DNA of 56,405 bases from a virus: positions 1 to 56,405 of the IMG/VR virus record IMGVR_UViG_3300030333_005663; one strand, written 5' to 3'. Below, one piece after another: positions 15,951 through 24,987 of this stretch (positions are counted from its first letter, which is position 1; the number at the start of each line of letters is the position of its first letter). Under the pieces are notes generated by a model. That model saw nothing but the letters and a program-made list of their open reading frames with translations, searched no databases and was not told the DNA's origin. The translations under genes were made by a program, and so were the position numbers.

Positions 15951-18476
15951 CTAGTTACCTGGTGGCATATAAACAAATATTCTATCTTTACCTGCTCCCA
16001 TAACTTCTCCATTAGCTTCACCATTTTCATAATATCCTTTATCAGCTATATGCCCAGCTACGGCTATAACGTGTCCGCCTCCCTCAGGTACCATGTCGAA
16101 CCAAGCATTTAATATACTAGTACTTAACGCCATTGTGCCTTCATCCGCAGCATCACCAGATATGTCCTTTCTTAAAAAAGCATCAGATTGCGCCCATAAA
16201 GAAACCCAATTATTAAATGTGAACCCACCAGTCGTTGTTGGAAAGCTCATTCCTTGCCACAACGCCGAGCCACTAATGCCCCACGCATCACCATCGTTAT
16301 GCCAACCAAGGTACTCAAATTGAGAAACACAACCTTCCATTGTTTTATCAGCTTCAACTCCACCTGTTACTTGAAAAACAAATTCATCGTCTATAGCTAC
16401 TTCATCAGCCATCGTAGAACCAACTTGACCTGTCTCAAGAAACATTTTAGCATTAGGCTGACTACTTGCGTTTTGAATTGCAATCATATAATCAGTTGGA
16501 CCAGCAGAATCAATATCTATCATCATTTGACCATCAGTATCTCCTATAGCTGTTAAGCCGTTTACATAATCTATATGTTGCTCTACAGCTGTCAAATCAG
16601 TATCAGCCCCGTAAGCAGATGATGAGAGATTGAACGTTACAGTCTGAGCATTTGAATTGTCAACTACAAACTTAGAATTAGTTGGATTATCTACTGTTGG
16701 ATTAGCTAAAGGATTCCCAGAGAATCCAGTTCCCGTATCATGCAACTGACATCTTCTTAGGTTTTTAAATCTAAATTGCAATCTATTGTTAGAAGTGTTC
16801 ATAGTACTCGGGTTTATCGTACCTCCACAAGTAGTTCCACCACCAGCATTAGCTACTTTTATTATAAAAAATCTACCTAGAACCTGCCAATCTAATGTAG
16901 TTGAGTTTATATCTACAACACCCCCTTCGTTACCAAAAGGAAGGTTCCCAGGGTCATCGAAGCATCTATTGTTCCCCTCATCTGCATCTGGATTACTCCA
17001 CATTTTAAGTGTAGTACCTGTTCCACCTCCTTCAGCCTGTGGAAACCATGCAGAGTTCTGATTAGCATAGAAAAATGGATAACAATATTTAGTATAAACT
17101 TGTACCTCTGACCCTGAAGGTGCAGTTTCATCTACAGTTAGCCAAAAAGTACCAGCAGGGCCTCTGTGGCCTGATAAATTATCAGTATCAAGCTCAGTTC
17201 CAGAAGAAGTAGTATGCGAATATGCTAATCCTACTACTTTTTGCTTGTCAGCAATAGAACCAGAATACATATCTTGGTAAGTCTTTCTTATAAGAGATAA
17301 TTTATCGGAACTCCATATAGCTCTTCTTGCTCCACCTGGGTATGGATGAGTCATCCTATTATTTGAATTTGTTGAACTGTAGAACTCTCCTTTAGTCCAA
17401 TGAACCAGAGAATCGTAATTCTGGTCACTCGTATTACTACCTATAGTTGTTCCACCACCAGGAGAGCCTCCTAGTTGATAATACCAATCACCAGAATCAA
17501 CTAAAGATGTACCGTCATTAGTCTGAGGCTGAGTACTATTTTGATATGCCCTAAAGAAAGAGTATACATACCAAGTATCACCAGCACTAGATGTAAAAGA
17601 TTGCATAAATTGTTCTGGTCCTAAATAAACAATTCCATCTATATCATCATTTGCATATGTTTGAGTTTCATCTATTCTTGTTACTTGTGGACCTTTTTCG
17701 CCTATTTCTATATATCTTTCATCGTGATGATGATTTGGTTTACCTGCATCCTCTCCAGTTTGTATTAAACAAGGTCCATATATACTAGACATGGAGCCAG
17801 ATGCATATCCTATGCATGGTCCATGATCCAGTAAGCCTGTAGCAGTCCTAGCGCTATCAGGCATAATTCCACTCTCTATATAAAGAACTTTATTTCTAGG
17901 GTATATAGTTATTTGATTATTCCCTTCCGAGTTAGGGCCACTATCATGTATATCCCAAGCCATCGTACCACTTCCATAACTAGAAGGTGCTCCAAAATTA
18001 TCCGAATTATCTCCGTCACACGAATCTTTAAATCTTTGAGTTTGACCAGATCCTACCCAGGCATGAGCATGGGCACCAGCATTGCCAGCATGGCAATTTC
18101 GAGTTATTGGGAAACTCCACTTTCCTGTAACACTATAAGTGTTTGAAGGATGATCTGAGGTGAAATTTCCACCAGTTAATAAAGCATCCGTACCATTTGT
18201 AGTTAATCCCATATTTAAAACACCGTAATTAAAGCCGCCAGCATTTTTTATTCTCGCTCCATGAGTTCCCCAGTCAGACTCACTTATCCATGGAGTGTGC
18301 TGCCACATCATTGTGCCTCGTTCCCAATTTGTGGTTATTTGATGACCTTGAACCGTACCAGTAATTCCTCCATCCATTAAGGTATGATTTGCAACAGTTT
18401 TTGATACACCCGCCCAATCATCAAAAGTGGATGTCCCACTTACACCAACATTACTTACTAATTGCTTCCAACCCAT
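15951..18476 (-). CDS. Large tail fibre/receptor-binding-type protein, 841 aa
   Basis: Starts with Met-Gly-Trp-Lys-Gln-Leu, the N-terminal signature shared with the 288-aa protein. The body is Gly/Ser/Thr/Asn/Trp-rich and beta-prone, with His-rich turns (NHHHDERY near residue 250) seen in many fibre proteins, and a compact C-terminal domain. It is the largest product of the fibre block and the best candidate for host-receptor contact. No lyase or peptidase motif recognised. Confidence 0.65.
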   Translation of the reverse strand: MGWKQLVSNVGVSGTSTFDDWAGVSKTVANHTLMDGGITGTVQGHQITTNWERGTMMWQHTPWISESDWGTHGARIKNAGGFNYGVLNMGLTTNGTDALLTGGNFTSDHPSNTYSVTGKWSFPITRNCHAGNAGAHAHAWVGSGQTQRFKDSCDGDNSDNFGAPSSYGSGTMAWDIHDSGPNSEGNNQITIYPRNKVLYIESGIMPDSARTATGLLDHGPCIGYASGSMSSIYGPCLIQTGEDAGKPNHHHDERYIEIGEKGPQVTRIDETQTYANDDIDGIVYLGPEQFMQSFTSSAGDTWYVYSFFRAYQNSTQPQTNDGTSLVDSGDWYYQLGGSPGGGTTIGSNTSDQNYDSLVHWTKGEFYSSTNSNNRMTHPYPGGARRAIWSSDKLSLIRKTYQDMYSGSIADKQKVVGLAYSHTTSSGTELDTDNLSGHRGPAGTFWLTVDETAPSGSEVQVYTKYCYPFFYANQNSAWFPQAEGGGTGTTLKMWSNPDADEGNNRCFDDPGNLPFGNEGGVVDINSTTLDWQVLGRFFIIKVANAGGGTTCGGTINPSTMNTSNNRLQFRFKNLRRCQLHDTGTGFSGNPLANPTVDNPTNSKFVVDNSNAQTVTFNLSSSAYGADTDLTAVEQHIDYVNGLTAIGDTDGQMMIDIDSAGPTDYMIAIQNASSQPNAKMFLETGQVGSTMADEVAIDDEFVFQVTGGVEADKTMEGCVSQFEYLGWHNDGDAWGISGSALWQGMSFPTTTGGFTFNNWVSLWAQSDAFLRKDISGDAADEGTMALSTSILNAWFDMVPEGGGHVIAVAGHIADKGYYENGEANGEVMGAGKDRIFVYMPPGN

Positions 18477-18485
18477 TATTTCCCC

Positions 18486-19211
18486 CTAACTAGTCTTTAC
18501 AGACATATATAAATTGCCAGAAGAGTCTTGCGCCCATACGCCTGCATGTTCAACACCAGCCGCTGTCGGATTGTCCGATGGGGTAATAGTTGTTTGGCAA
18601 TATGTTTGTATTACTCTTTGAGTTTGTTCATATTTCCCTACAGTCCAGCCTGCGCCTCCTCCATAAATGGAATTACTCCATAAGACACATGGGTCACCTG
18701 CTTCTGGCGAACCATTGTTATCGCCATCTGCATCAATTATCCAGCCACAATTATGGCCATTATTAGAAGCTCCATTTCCCAGAACTCCATTATTTACTGC
18801 TGTAGCAGTTATTTCTCCCACGTTTGCGAAAGCTACACTACCAGTAACCTCTAATGCCCCATCTACATGAAAACTACCTACCATAGTTTGAGTATCTTCC
18901 GATGTTATATTTAAATAGTCTTCATCATGATTATGAGACTCTGATATTCGCAGCCACTGCCAACCCCCAGTTCCATCACTTACAATCATTTTCCCAGCTT
19001 CATTTCCTGGGGAAGGAGACCATTCTGCTCCCTGATTCCCCATCATTAATATACTACCCATTGAACCACCTGACAAATCGGCTCCTGTACCGCCATCTGC
19101 AAGTTCTACGTTCCCTTCAATACCACCATAAGCAATACCTGTTATAGAACCTTCTATTCTATTTGGTTCTGCTGCGCTATATGTGGCTAGCTTTTTCCAT
19201 GTTGTTGCCAT
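18486..19211 (-). CDS. Tail fibre protein, 241 aa
   Basis: Begins Met-Ala-Thr-Thr-Trp-Lys-Lys-Leu, a variant of the shared fibre signature. It contains typical fibre turns (ADGGTGADLSGG; SESHNHDEDYLN near residue 95) and an Ala/Val-rich beta region. It follows the 164-aa gene by 8 bases. It may form the virion-proximal part of the appendage completed by the 841-aa protein. Confidence 0.6.
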   Translation of the reverse strand: MATTWKKLATYSAAEPNRIEGSITGIAYGGIEGNVELADGGTGADLSGGSMGSILMMGNQGAEWSPSPGNEAGKMIVSDGTGGWQWLRISESHNHDEDYLNITSEDTQTMVGSFHVDGALEVTGSVAFANVGEITATAVNNGVLGNGASNNGHNCGWIIDADGDNNGSPEAGDPCVLWSNSIYGGGAGWTVGKYEQTQRVIQTYCQTTITPSDNPTAAGVEHAGVWAQDSSGNLYMSVKTS

Positions 19212-19219
19212 ACTTCCTC

Positions 19220-19714
19220 CTAGTTTGCAGCCTTAATAGCTGTTAATTTAGTTGTTACATTATCTAGATTTACATTGTACCTACCTGCCCTTATTCTATT
19301 CAAACGATTATTCGCACCTTCTTTCTCTCTTACTATGCCAATTTTATAAGCACAATATTCTTCTAAAGTTTCCTTAACATCAGCAGCTAGTGTACCGCCA
19401 GATAAGTTCCATACATATCCATTATATACTATAAATGGAATTGCCTTCGTGAAAAACATAGCAAAAGAACCAGGTTTCTCCATCCATCTTCTTAATTGAG
19501 GATGAAGCTGACTTAGCTCTGCATTACTCTCAGCAATTGTTTTTTGCATTGTATCGTGCAAAGTTTTGTCACTTGTAAGAAGATCGTTTATAACGTGATT
19601 GACAGACTCTTTTAAAAAAACCATTTTGTCCGAACCACTAATCTTCTTAAGTTCCAATGGGGAAACTTTCGCCTTCCTTGCACCTGCTCTTAATATATTC
19701 CCTTTTAATGACAT
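19220..19714 (-). CDS. Hypothetical virion-block protein, 164 aa
   Basis: Mostly helical and basic (about residues 1-60), with a Leu/Val-rich middle and an Arg-rich C-terminal segment (NNRLNRIRAGRYNV). It sits between the adaptor genes and the fibres, spaced 8 bases from each neighbour. It could be a fibre-connector or assembly factor. No family recognised. Confidence 0.5.
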   Translation of the reverse strand: MSLKGNILRAGARKAKVSPLELKKISGSDKMVFLKESVNHVINDLLTSDKTLHDTMQKTIAESNAELSQLHPQLRRWMEKPGSFAMFFTKAIPFIVYNGYVWNLSGGTLAADVKETLEEYCAYKIGIVREKEGANNRLNRIRAGRYNVNLDNVTTKLTAIKAAN

Positions 19715-19722
19715 AAAGCCTC

Positions 19723-20085
19723 CTAATTTCTAATATACATCCCTCTTGCAGTTAAAGCAACATTACCCATAAAATTATGCATCTCATTATAATCTGCCTC
19801 ACCAATATAGAGAGTTTTATCTTTTTTTAATTCTAATAAACTATGATTTGTTAAGTTGTTTTTAAATTCCAATGATTGTTGATCATTACTAATCCCTATA
19901 GAGAAGTCAGTATGATATCCAAAGTAAATATCTCTTTCATCTCCAATAAATACATTTAAATCTAAATCTGTTATAGAAGATATCATACTTCCTGCGATAT
20001 TCACTGTTTCTTCAGTTAAGCCTGGTATCGTAACGCCATGGTCTCCTGCCATTGGATTATTAACCGATTGTGGTAAAATAGGCAT
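19723..20085 (-). CDS. Hypothetical virion-block protein, 120 aa
   Basis: The N-terminal ~30 residues are Pro/Gly-rich, followed by a beta-rich region (LDLNVFIGDERDIYFGYHTDF) and a short C-terminal segment. It lies 8 bases from the flanking genes in the head-tail connector part of the operon. No family recognised; a neck or tail-completion role is inferred from position only. Confidence 0.5.
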   Translation of the reverse strand: MPILPQSVNNPMAGDHGVTIPGLTEETVNIAGSMISSITDLDLNVFIGDERDIYFGYHTDFSIGISNDQQSLEFKNNLTNHSLLELKKDKTLYIGEADYNEMHNFMGNVALTARGMYIRN

Positions 20086-20093
20086 ATATCCTC

Positions 20094-20480
20094 CTAAAAA
20101 TCTACTGGCGTAATAATACCGCCAGATGTGTGTTGCCTTCTTGCATATTTCTTTCCTTCCTTAATCATCCTAGCAAACATATTATCAAATTGTTGTGCTA
20201 GTTGAGGGTTTAAGTTTTGGGGAGACAAATAACCCATTGCTATAACCCTATAAGCAAGAGCCTCGTGAAATTGTGGAGGTATCTCGCTCTGCTCTGTTAA
20301 ATCAGTTGTAAAATCATTAGCTCTTCTAGTTACAAGAAATCCAGCCTTTAAACCAGCGCTTGCGCCAGAAGGAGGAACTAAACAGCTTAAATCCTCACCT
20401 TTGGCATATTCCATAATGCCTACACGCTCACGTTCTACCCACCATACATAGTTTGCTGGTAATTTACTTTGAAAACTCAT
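20094..20480 (-). CDS. Head-tail adaptor-like protein (C-terminal half?), 128 aa
   Basis: Residues ~65-115 form a helical unit (FHEALAYRVIAMGYL then NPQLAQQFDNMFARMIKEGK) resembling the helical C-terminal part of podoviral adaptor proteins that stack under the portal. Its start overlaps the stop of the 103-aa gene by 4 bases (ATGA). The two small genes together have the size of one adaptor, so this may be a split adaptor. Assignment is by pattern and position. Confidence 0.5.
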   Translation of the reverse strand: MSFQSKLPANYVWWVERERVGIMEYAKGEDLSCLVPPSGASAGLKAGFLVTRRANDFTTDLTEQSEIPPQFHEALAYRVIAMGYLSPQNLNPQLAQQFDNMFARMIKEGKKYARRQHTSGGIITPVDF

Positions 20481-20788
20481 GTGGCTAATATATCCTTATC
20501 TAATAAAGGTGGATCTCCCTTTAACCTAGGAATCACCTCTTCATTAATATCTACTCTTTTAATAGTTATAATAGGATGGTCTCCCTGTATGGGAGAGTTC
20601 CCTAACCTATAAAAAGATTGCCCACTAATTAAAGTATCTACAAATAAAGATTCTACAATGCCTGTAACAGAGCAAAATTCAGACTGAGCCCTATTTAGAG
20701 CTCTTCTAACTTCTTCTTCCAACATATGAGGGTGATGCCCTCTAATAAGTTCGATTAATTCTTGTTGTTTTAATGCTCCGTACGCCAT
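20477..20788 (-). CDS. Head-tail adaptor-like protein (N-terminal half?), 103 aa
   Basis: An N-terminal helical region (QELIELIRGHHPHMLEEEVR) with a conserved-looking aromatic/Cys segment is followed by a short beta part (ITIKRVDINEEVIPRL). This is the usual start of gp4-type portal adaptors. It overlaps the next gene by 4 bases and the preceding one by 1, so the three are translationally coupled. Confidence 0.5.
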   Translation of the reverse strand: MAYGALKQQELIELIRGHHPHMLEEEVRRALNRAQSEFCSVTGIVESLFVDTLISGQSFYRLGNSPIQGDHPIITIKRVDINEEVIPRLKGDPPLLDKDILAT

Positions 20789-21936
20789 TATACTTGCCCT
20801 GTTTCACGTTTTTGCTCTAAATTCTCACTCATAAATATATCACTATATAAACTTTCTACCAATCCTTTTTGTTGCTGATACCATTGATATCTTAAAACAA
20901 ATGATTGCTGCTCGGCATTCAACGAGCCAATTAAAGCTTGAGTCAACTCACTATCTTCCTCTTCTTCTACATAAAATCTAACACGTTCCCATCCATGAGA
21001 AGTATCAGCTGCTATAGAAGAACTGCTCAATGAAGCATAATCTACATTTTTAGGAAGGTCTTTTTGCATTGACATCATTCTGTGATTTAATAGCAAAGAT
21101 GCAACCTTTAATGCTACAGCCCTAATCAATAGGACTTCCATTACATATCTTCCTTCTGCTTTCATTGATTCAAAAGTAGTTTGATACCACATGTAATTTT
21201 CAGTAGTATTATTCTCATATTGCACATCTGGTATAAAAGTATGTGCAAAAGCTGCAATTTTTCTATGACCTATAGGAGCTCTAGCTCCATTAACACTATC
21301 ATCGCCTTTCTCTACTTCATTGTATACATCAACTATTTCTGTAAATTCGCCGCCTTCCACAGTATTTCTAACGACTGTAATTGAATTTGCTGGTTTTGCT
21401 AAATATGACAACTTAAAAAAGTGGTCACCCGCTGGAAAAGCGTGGAACTCCCCATCGTTAATAACCCAAATAGGAGTACTTTTTCTAACTTGAAATATAC
21501 TATTTGTATCAGAATATTCACCTATCTTATGCCAATCTCCTTTTACAGCAGCTCTACTATATGCAGGAGAAGATGTATAAAGAGTTACATTCTCTATTGA
21601 ATCGTAATTATTTTGATGAATATCTAAAGTTAATGGCATACTATTAGCTGATATAGATTGCTTATGACTAAGCATTCTTACCCTATTGCTTTCGCTGGAA
21701 AGAGCCCAAGCCTTAGTAAAAGTATCACTTACAGCTAATTGAGTCCATTGGTCCATTTGTTTACTTAATGAACCAGCACTATCCCATCCAACAAATGTAG
21801 GGAAATTGCCTTCTCCTTCGTAATCCTTTAAATAATACTCACCAGTACCAACTGTTAAGTCAAGGTCAGTATAATCTGCAACTCTCCCTGCTATCGAATC
21901 ATGTGATGTTCTGATATCTCCTAAGCCAAAAGGCAT
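20788..21936 (-). CDS. Head/connector structural protein, 382 aa
   Basis: A beta-rich N-terminal two-thirds is followed by a helical C-terminal segment rich in Gln (LNAEQQSFVLRYQWYQQQKG near 340). No signal peptide or catalytic motif is visible. It follows the polycationic 33-aa protein and precedes the adaptor-like pair, which places it in head completion or the connector. I do not recognise the family. Confidence 0.55.
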   Translation of the reverse strand: MPFGLGDIRTSHDSIAGRVADYTDLDLTVGTGEYYLKDYEGEGNFPTFVGWDSAGSLSKQMDQWTQLAVSDTFTKAWALSSESNRVRMLSHKQSISANSMPLTLDIHQNNYDSIENVTLYTSSPAYSRAAVKGDWHKIGEYSDTNSIFQVRKSTPIWVINDGEFHAFPAGDHFFKLSYLAKPANSITVVRNTVEGGEFTEIVDVYNEVEKGDDSVNGARAPIGHRKIAAFAHTFIPDVQYENNTTENYMWYQTTFESMKAEGRYVMEVLLIRAVALKVASLLLNHRMMSMQKDLPKNVDYASLSSSSIAADTSHGWERVRFYVEEEEDSELTQALIGSLNAEQQSFVLRYQWYQQQKGLVESLYSDIFMSENLEQKRETGQV

Positions 21937-21939
21937 TTA

Positions 21940-22041
21940 TTATCTTCTCCTACTTGCTCTTTTTTTAGTTCTTGTTTTGCCGTAAGACCTACGTCTACTT
22001 TTAGCTTTTAAACCCTTACGTTTTTTTCTTCTTTTAGCCAT
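21940..22041 (-). CDS. Tiny polycationic protein, 33 aa
   Basis: ATG 22041 follows a GGAGG-like site; the stop lies 3 bases before the next ATG. About 20 of the 33 residues are Lys or Arg (MAKRRKKRKG... ending KKRASRRR), with one Tyr and several Ser/Thr. It resembles protamine-like or ribosomal-tail sequences rather than a folded enzyme. Encoded among capsid genes, it could bind packaged DNA or line the capsid interior. The AGA/AAA-rich coding strand makes chance an alternative, but start, stop and spacing fit the operon. Confidence 0.6.
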   Translation of the reverse strand: MAKRRKKRKGLKAKSRRRSYGKTRTKKRASRRR

Positions 22042-22058
22042 TTTACCCTCCTAAGGTA

Positions 22059-22535
22059 TTACATTGGCACAATTGCCAATTTTATTTTTTTATTTAAATT
22101 CCAGGTTTCCCCAGTATTCATGTCCCATCCAAATTTAAACCTAAATCTCATTATATTTGCAGAACTAACTGCTCCTGAAGCCAAATCTATATCGGGTACT
22201 ATAGTGAAAACATGGTCTGGCAGTAGTGAAGTAAACATTTGATTAGCACTATAATCAGTTTCTGTCTCCACAACACCTGAAACAATAGCGGTGTTTTGTG
22301 CTTCTCCCGAAGGATCCCACTGCAAATCTATTGATACTCCTAAACTATCATTTGAGAGTCCCGTTCCCGATAAATCAACATCCAAATAATTAAATACAAA
22401 AGTAAATTCTCTGAAACTCTCTCCGAAATCAGAATAGTTAAACCAATCACTATATGAAGTAGCGCCTGTATCCGTCACTGGCGGAATAGTATGAGTGTCA
22501 TGATAAAACCCTTTAGTATCTTTTTCCCAGGCCAT
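22059..22535 (-). CDS. Capsid decoration-like beta protein, 158 aa
   Basis: The third of three similar-size beta-sandwich-like proteins after the capsid gene. It has alternating hydrophobic beta strands (FREFTFVFNYLDVDL; LGVSIDLQWDPSG) and a C-terminal strand pair (KIKLAIVPM). It overlaps the 142-aa gene stop by one base. Like its two neighbours it probably coats the head or forms head fibres. Confidence 0.5.
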   Translation of the reverse strand: MAWEKDTKGFYHDTHTIPPVTDTGATSYSDWFNYSDFGESFREFTFVFNYLDVDLSGTGLSNDSLGVSIDLQWDPSGEAQNTAIVSGVVETETDYSANQMFTSLLPDHVFTIVPDIDLASGAVSSANIMRFRFKFGWDMNTGETWNLNKKIKLAIVPM

Positions 22536-22963
22536 TATACCATATGGTGAGGTACTACAGTTAAATAAATATCTTCTTGTGCACTCGCACCTAAATTGCC
22601 ATCTGGATCTAGAGTGATTCTCATATGTGGAAATACTCCTTTGGTATCATAATCATAAACATGTACGCCTGTCTGAGCCCCTGAAGCCAATACATTAGCC
22701 TCCTCGTAAATCTCAAACCAAGTATCACCATCAACAGAAGCTTCAAATTTTACATCTACATTATTATCTGAATTATTTAGTGCGCCTGAACTAGTTAATC
22801 TATTTTCTAAAATAAGAGTAAAGTCTCCTTGCACAGCCCAATAAAATGGCTCTGTAGTAGTATCCGTAGATGCATTACTATACTCCATCTTACATTGATG
22901 CTTTACTCCCGTTCCTCCTAAGTCAGCTTTAGTCTTTAGCCATTTCCCTGCTGTTGCTGCCAT
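22535..22963 (-). CDS. Capsid decoration-like beta protein, 142 aa
   Basis: Beta-rich, with a segment VDVKFEASVDGDTWFEIYEE and a late PHMRITLDPDG strand that resemble the corresponding parts of the 157-aa protein (VTVDVHQDDES; PYLRLRLSRAS). This suggests duplication and divergence. A stable hairpin lies just upstream. Probably an outer-capsid or decoration protein. Confidence 0.5.
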   Translation of the reverse strand: MAATAGKWLKTKADLGGTGVKHQCKMEYSNASTDTTTEPFYWAVQGDFTLILENRLTSSGALNNSDNNVDVKFEASVDGDTWFEIYEEANVLASGAQTGVHVYDYDTKGVFPHMRITLDPDGNLGASAQEDIYLTVVPHHMV

Positions 22964-22980
22964 TATTCTCTCCTTGTTAT

Positions 22981-23004
22981 ACTAGCCCTCCGAAGAGGGC
23001 TAGT
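22981..23004 (-). other. UUCG-tetraloop hairpin in the capsid transcript
   Basis: On the minus strand a perfect 10-bp stem (ACTAGCCCTC with GAGGGCTAGT) closes on a C(UUCG)G tetraloop, an exceptionally stable RNA fold. No U-run follows it on either strand, so it is not a standard intrinsic terminator. It sits between two decoration genes downstream of the capsid gene and may stabilise or process the upstream capsid mRNA. Confidence 0.75.
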
Positions 23005-23013
23005 TATTATTTA

Positions 23014-23487
23014 CTATGATGGGTCTGCGCCTACTCCACCAATCGTCATTTTCGATTGAGAGAAGTTGTCAGATTTGTAAATCACATCCATAGCTGTAGT
23101 ATTTGCTGCAGTTCCACTAGCTCTAGAGAGACGAAGTCTCAAATAGGGCATAACAGTGTGGTTCGCATTAACATTATCTCCATATCCATAAAGATAGTTA
23201 GTTGATGCTGCTGCATCTGTATCAAGAGAAACTGAATAAGCACTTGTAAAAGTACTTTCGTCATCTTGATGCACATCTACAGTCACGTTGCCAATTGTGC
23301 CAGCTCCAAGTTGTAAACCAACCTTTACAGCTCCACCCTTAGCTAAATGATTTTTAACATCTGCTGGGAAGTCAGGAGTAGTAATTGTATCTGCTGCAGT
23401 TGTAGACCAAGTCTTACTGCAAGACCATTTTCTCCATCCATCACCCAATTCGGTTGCAGTCCATGCTGTTGTTGATAAATCAGCCAT
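23014..23487 (-). CDS. Capsid decoration-like beta protein, 157 aa
   Basis: The first gene after the major capsid gene. It is Thr/Ser/Ala-rich and beta-prone throughout, ending in a Gly-rich tail. Position, size and composition fit head decoration or cement proteins that lock expanded capsids. It shows patchy similarity to the 142-aa neighbour. Conclusive family not recognised. Confidence 0.55.
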   Translation of the reverse strand: MADLSTTAWTATELGDGWRKWSCSKTWSTTAADTITTPDFPADVKNHLAKGGAVKVGLQLGAGTIGNVTVDVHQDDESTFTSAYSVSLDTDAAASTNYLYGYGDNVNANHTVMPYLRLRLSRASGTAANTTAMDVIYKSDNFSQSKMTIGGVGADPS

Positions 23488-23498
23488 TTTCTACCTCC

Positions 23499-24962
23499 TT
23501 AAGACCATTTCATGACAGCGTGTGTTTCTGGAAGTTGAATCTCAAGACCTGCCTCTGTTATGATTTGGTCTTTTCTTCCATCAACATCGTTATCCTGAAT
23601 GTTGGTTTCAATAAAAGTATCTCTGTTAATACCATTGCCAGCTAGTGGTCGATACGCTACATTTTTCATATCTACACCAACGCAATAGTTTTCCCAAGGA
23701 CCTCTAAGTAATGGGTCTGCAATAAAATGCAAATTACCATAAATAGTATTAACCTTAGTAACCATATGTCCAAAGCTACCTTTGATATTTTGAACATCTA
23801 GTCTATACTGGTCTGAGCCAACTGAATTGTTCAAGAAAGAACCTTGACCTAATTTATTTAGGTAAGTAATTACTTTTCTTGAAGCAAGTACTAGTTTGTT
23901 CCCAGAATTACCGCCTTCAGGTGCAAAGAAATCTTCCATTGCATCTAAGAAAGCATCGTATCCAGAAGAAGCATAGCTAAAGCTATAAACTTTACCGTTG
24001 TTCTCTGTGTAAGGAAGAATCCCATGAGTAGTTCTAAGTGGAGCTCCTGTACCATCAGTAGCAGCACCTGCAGCTGCACCATTTGGATGTCCTACACCAA
24101 ATAAAAATGCATGCTCTAGGTCCATTTTATGTTCCATAAGCTTCTCTGTCCATACTCTTTGATACTCATTAGCTATACCTCTATACTTAGTAGCCATAGC
24201 TGTACCAGAGAATAAGTTAATTGCAGTCTTAAATATCTGCGTATAACCTTCTCTGTCAAATAGAGAATCTTCCCAACCAACTGGAGCTTTAGTTCCTTCA
24301 GCAAATGCACTACCAATCACTTGACCTTTATCACCTGGGGCGACAACAGAGTCTTGAGCTAGTGTATCTACTACTTGTAAAGCTTCAGATGATATAGTTG
24401 TAATTCCTGCATCAGTCTCGTGATAAACTACTAACGCTGTATCAGTCACTACTGTATTATCACTATCAGCTACTGCTGTTGCGTAGTCTTCAGTTGCATG
24501 TCTTACTACCACTGCACTTGGGTTAATTCGAAGTTTTGCAACTCCTTGATCTGTTTTAACAGCTATCACTTGGCCAGGTAGTATAAAATCACATGTTTTA
24601 GCTGTATCTGAAATTCTACCATCATTTGTATAAAAACATGATATATGTAGGTTTTCATTAGCTGCTAATGTGTTAACGCTTCCACCTGCTATTTCTCCTG
24701 CATCAGCCAGTGTATCTCCTAGAGCTGCCGCTATTTGGAAATTTCTTCGCTGCCATTGATGTCGCTGTTCTAGAAATTTAAATACTGGGTCGTCTGTAGG
24801 CTTTTTAGCTACCTTGCTTAAGTACACAAAAAATGGACTTTGCTGAGGAGCTAATTCGGCGATTCTTTCCCCGAAGTTAAACATCCTTCGGTTATCATTA
24901 ATCCCGATACCTTGTGGCGCCGCACCAGTACTATTACTGTATGGTCCTGTATAATCTGCCAT
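23499..24962 (-). CDS. Major capsid protein, 487 aa
   Basis: Size, position after a Gln-rich scaffold gene and before decoration genes, and the alternating helix-beta composition all point to the HK97-fold major capsid protein that forms the icosahedral shell. A long spine-helix-like segment (EYQRVWTEKLMEHKMDLEHAF near 265-285) is visible. The first ~50 residues may be an N-terminal arm. I do not see clear sequence similarity to a named family. Confidence 0.75.
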   Translation of the reverse strand: MADYTGPYSNSTGAAPQGIGINDNRRMFNFGERIAELAPQQSPFFVYLSKVAKKPTDDPVFKFLEQRHQWQRRNFQIAAALGDTLADAGEIAGGSVNTLAANENLHISCFYTNDGRISDTAKTCDFILPGQVIAVKTDQGVAKLRINPSAVVVRHATEDYATAVADSDNTVVTDTALVVYHETDAGITTISSEALQVVDTLAQDSVVAPGDKGQVIGSAFAEGTKAPVGWEDSLFDREGYTQIFKTAINLFSGTAMATKYRGIANEYQRVWTEKLMEHKMDLEHAFLFGVGHPNGAAAGAATDGTGAPLRTTHGILPYTENNGKVYSFSYASSGYDAFLDAMEDFFAPEGGNSGNKLVLASRKVITYLNKLGQGSFLNNSVGSDQYRLDVQNIKGSFGHMVTKVNTIYGNLHFIADPLLRGPWENYCVGVDMKNVAYRPLAGNGINRDTFIETNIQDNDVDGRKDQIITEAGLEIQLPETHAVMKWS

Positions 24963-24987
24963 CGGTTTTTACCTCTTACCTTTCCCT

